From an uncultured Oscillospiraceae bacterium (GTDB lineage Bacteria; Bacillota; Clostridia; Oscillospirales; Oscillospiraceae): a stretch of 6,422 nucleotides of DNA. The stretch lies in the NCBI GenBank assembly GCA_934668605.1, contig CAKUNY010000118.1, positions 1 to 6,422 of the forward strand, given 5' to 3'. Of this stretch, positions 6,406-6,422 are shown piece by piece. Below the pieces are notes generated by a model. That model was not told the origin of the DNA. It ran no database searches and saw only the letters and a program-made list of their open reading frames with translations. The translations under genes were made by a program, and so were the position numbers. The first letter of the stretch is position 1, and every line of letters begins with the position of its first letter.

Positions 6406-6422
6406 TGTTCCGGCTCATGTCG
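6398..6422 (-). CDS. rapZ: C-terminal end of the upstream gene, probably rapZ (partial)
   Basis: Only seven full codons and a stop are visible: ...D-M-S-R-N-R-G-TGA, preceded by one base (C) of the previous codon. RapZ proteins (YvcJ family; P-loop nucleotide-binding proteins that act as RNase adaptors and in amino-sugar control) commonly end in a segment with H-R-D followed by a short basic tail, which fits. The gene directly before yvcK in Firmicutes is normally rapZ, and the stop lies 4 bases before the yvcK GTG. The identification rests mostly on gene order; the visible residues alone are too few to prove it. Confidence 0.5.

Overview
The window is an ordinary-looking chromosomal stretch. 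All supportable genes lie on the minus strand, so transcription runs from the right-hand end to the left. The gene set is the conserved Firmicutes cluster rapZ - yvcK (glmR) - whiA, followed by dnaE and an exported lipoprotein. WhiA together with a YvcK of this type points to a Gram-positive. The clear G/C preference at third codon positions, good GGAGG-type ribosome sites, and GTG and TTG starts suggest a GC-rich member of the Clostridia (Oscillospiraceae/Ruminococcaceae-like). That placement is inference; no rRNA is present to test it.

Layout in the direction of transcription: 6422-6398 is the last few codons of a gene that is probably rapZ. 6393-5380 is yvcK, 5356-4451 is whiA and 4447-977 is dnaE; all three are complete. 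After an 87-base gap with a good promoter and no convincing terminator, 889-1 is the first 296 codons of a TTG-started lipoprotein with FG-GAP/VCBS-like calcium-loop repeats; it runs off the left edge. The rapZ/yvcK gap is 4 bases, yvcK/whiA 23 and whiA/dnaE 3. The ribosome sites of yvcK and dnaE lie inside or across the end of the preceding gene, so rapZ to dnaE is very likely one operon with translational coupling.

Functionally, RapZ and YvcK are linked in other bacteria to amino-sugar and cell-wall precursor control. WhiA is linked to division and chromosome segregation, and DnaE is a replicative DNA polymerase. The operon therefore places envelope supply, division and replication functions on one message. 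The gene often found between whiA and dnaE in Clostridia, an HPr/Crh-like phosphocarrier, is absent here. I found no mobile element, CRISPR array, tRNA, rRNA or riboswitch, and no strong sign of a new system. The most unusual points are the lipoprotein with one degenerate propeller blade, the apparently complete metal site in the DnaE PHP domain, and the direct whiA-dnaE junction.
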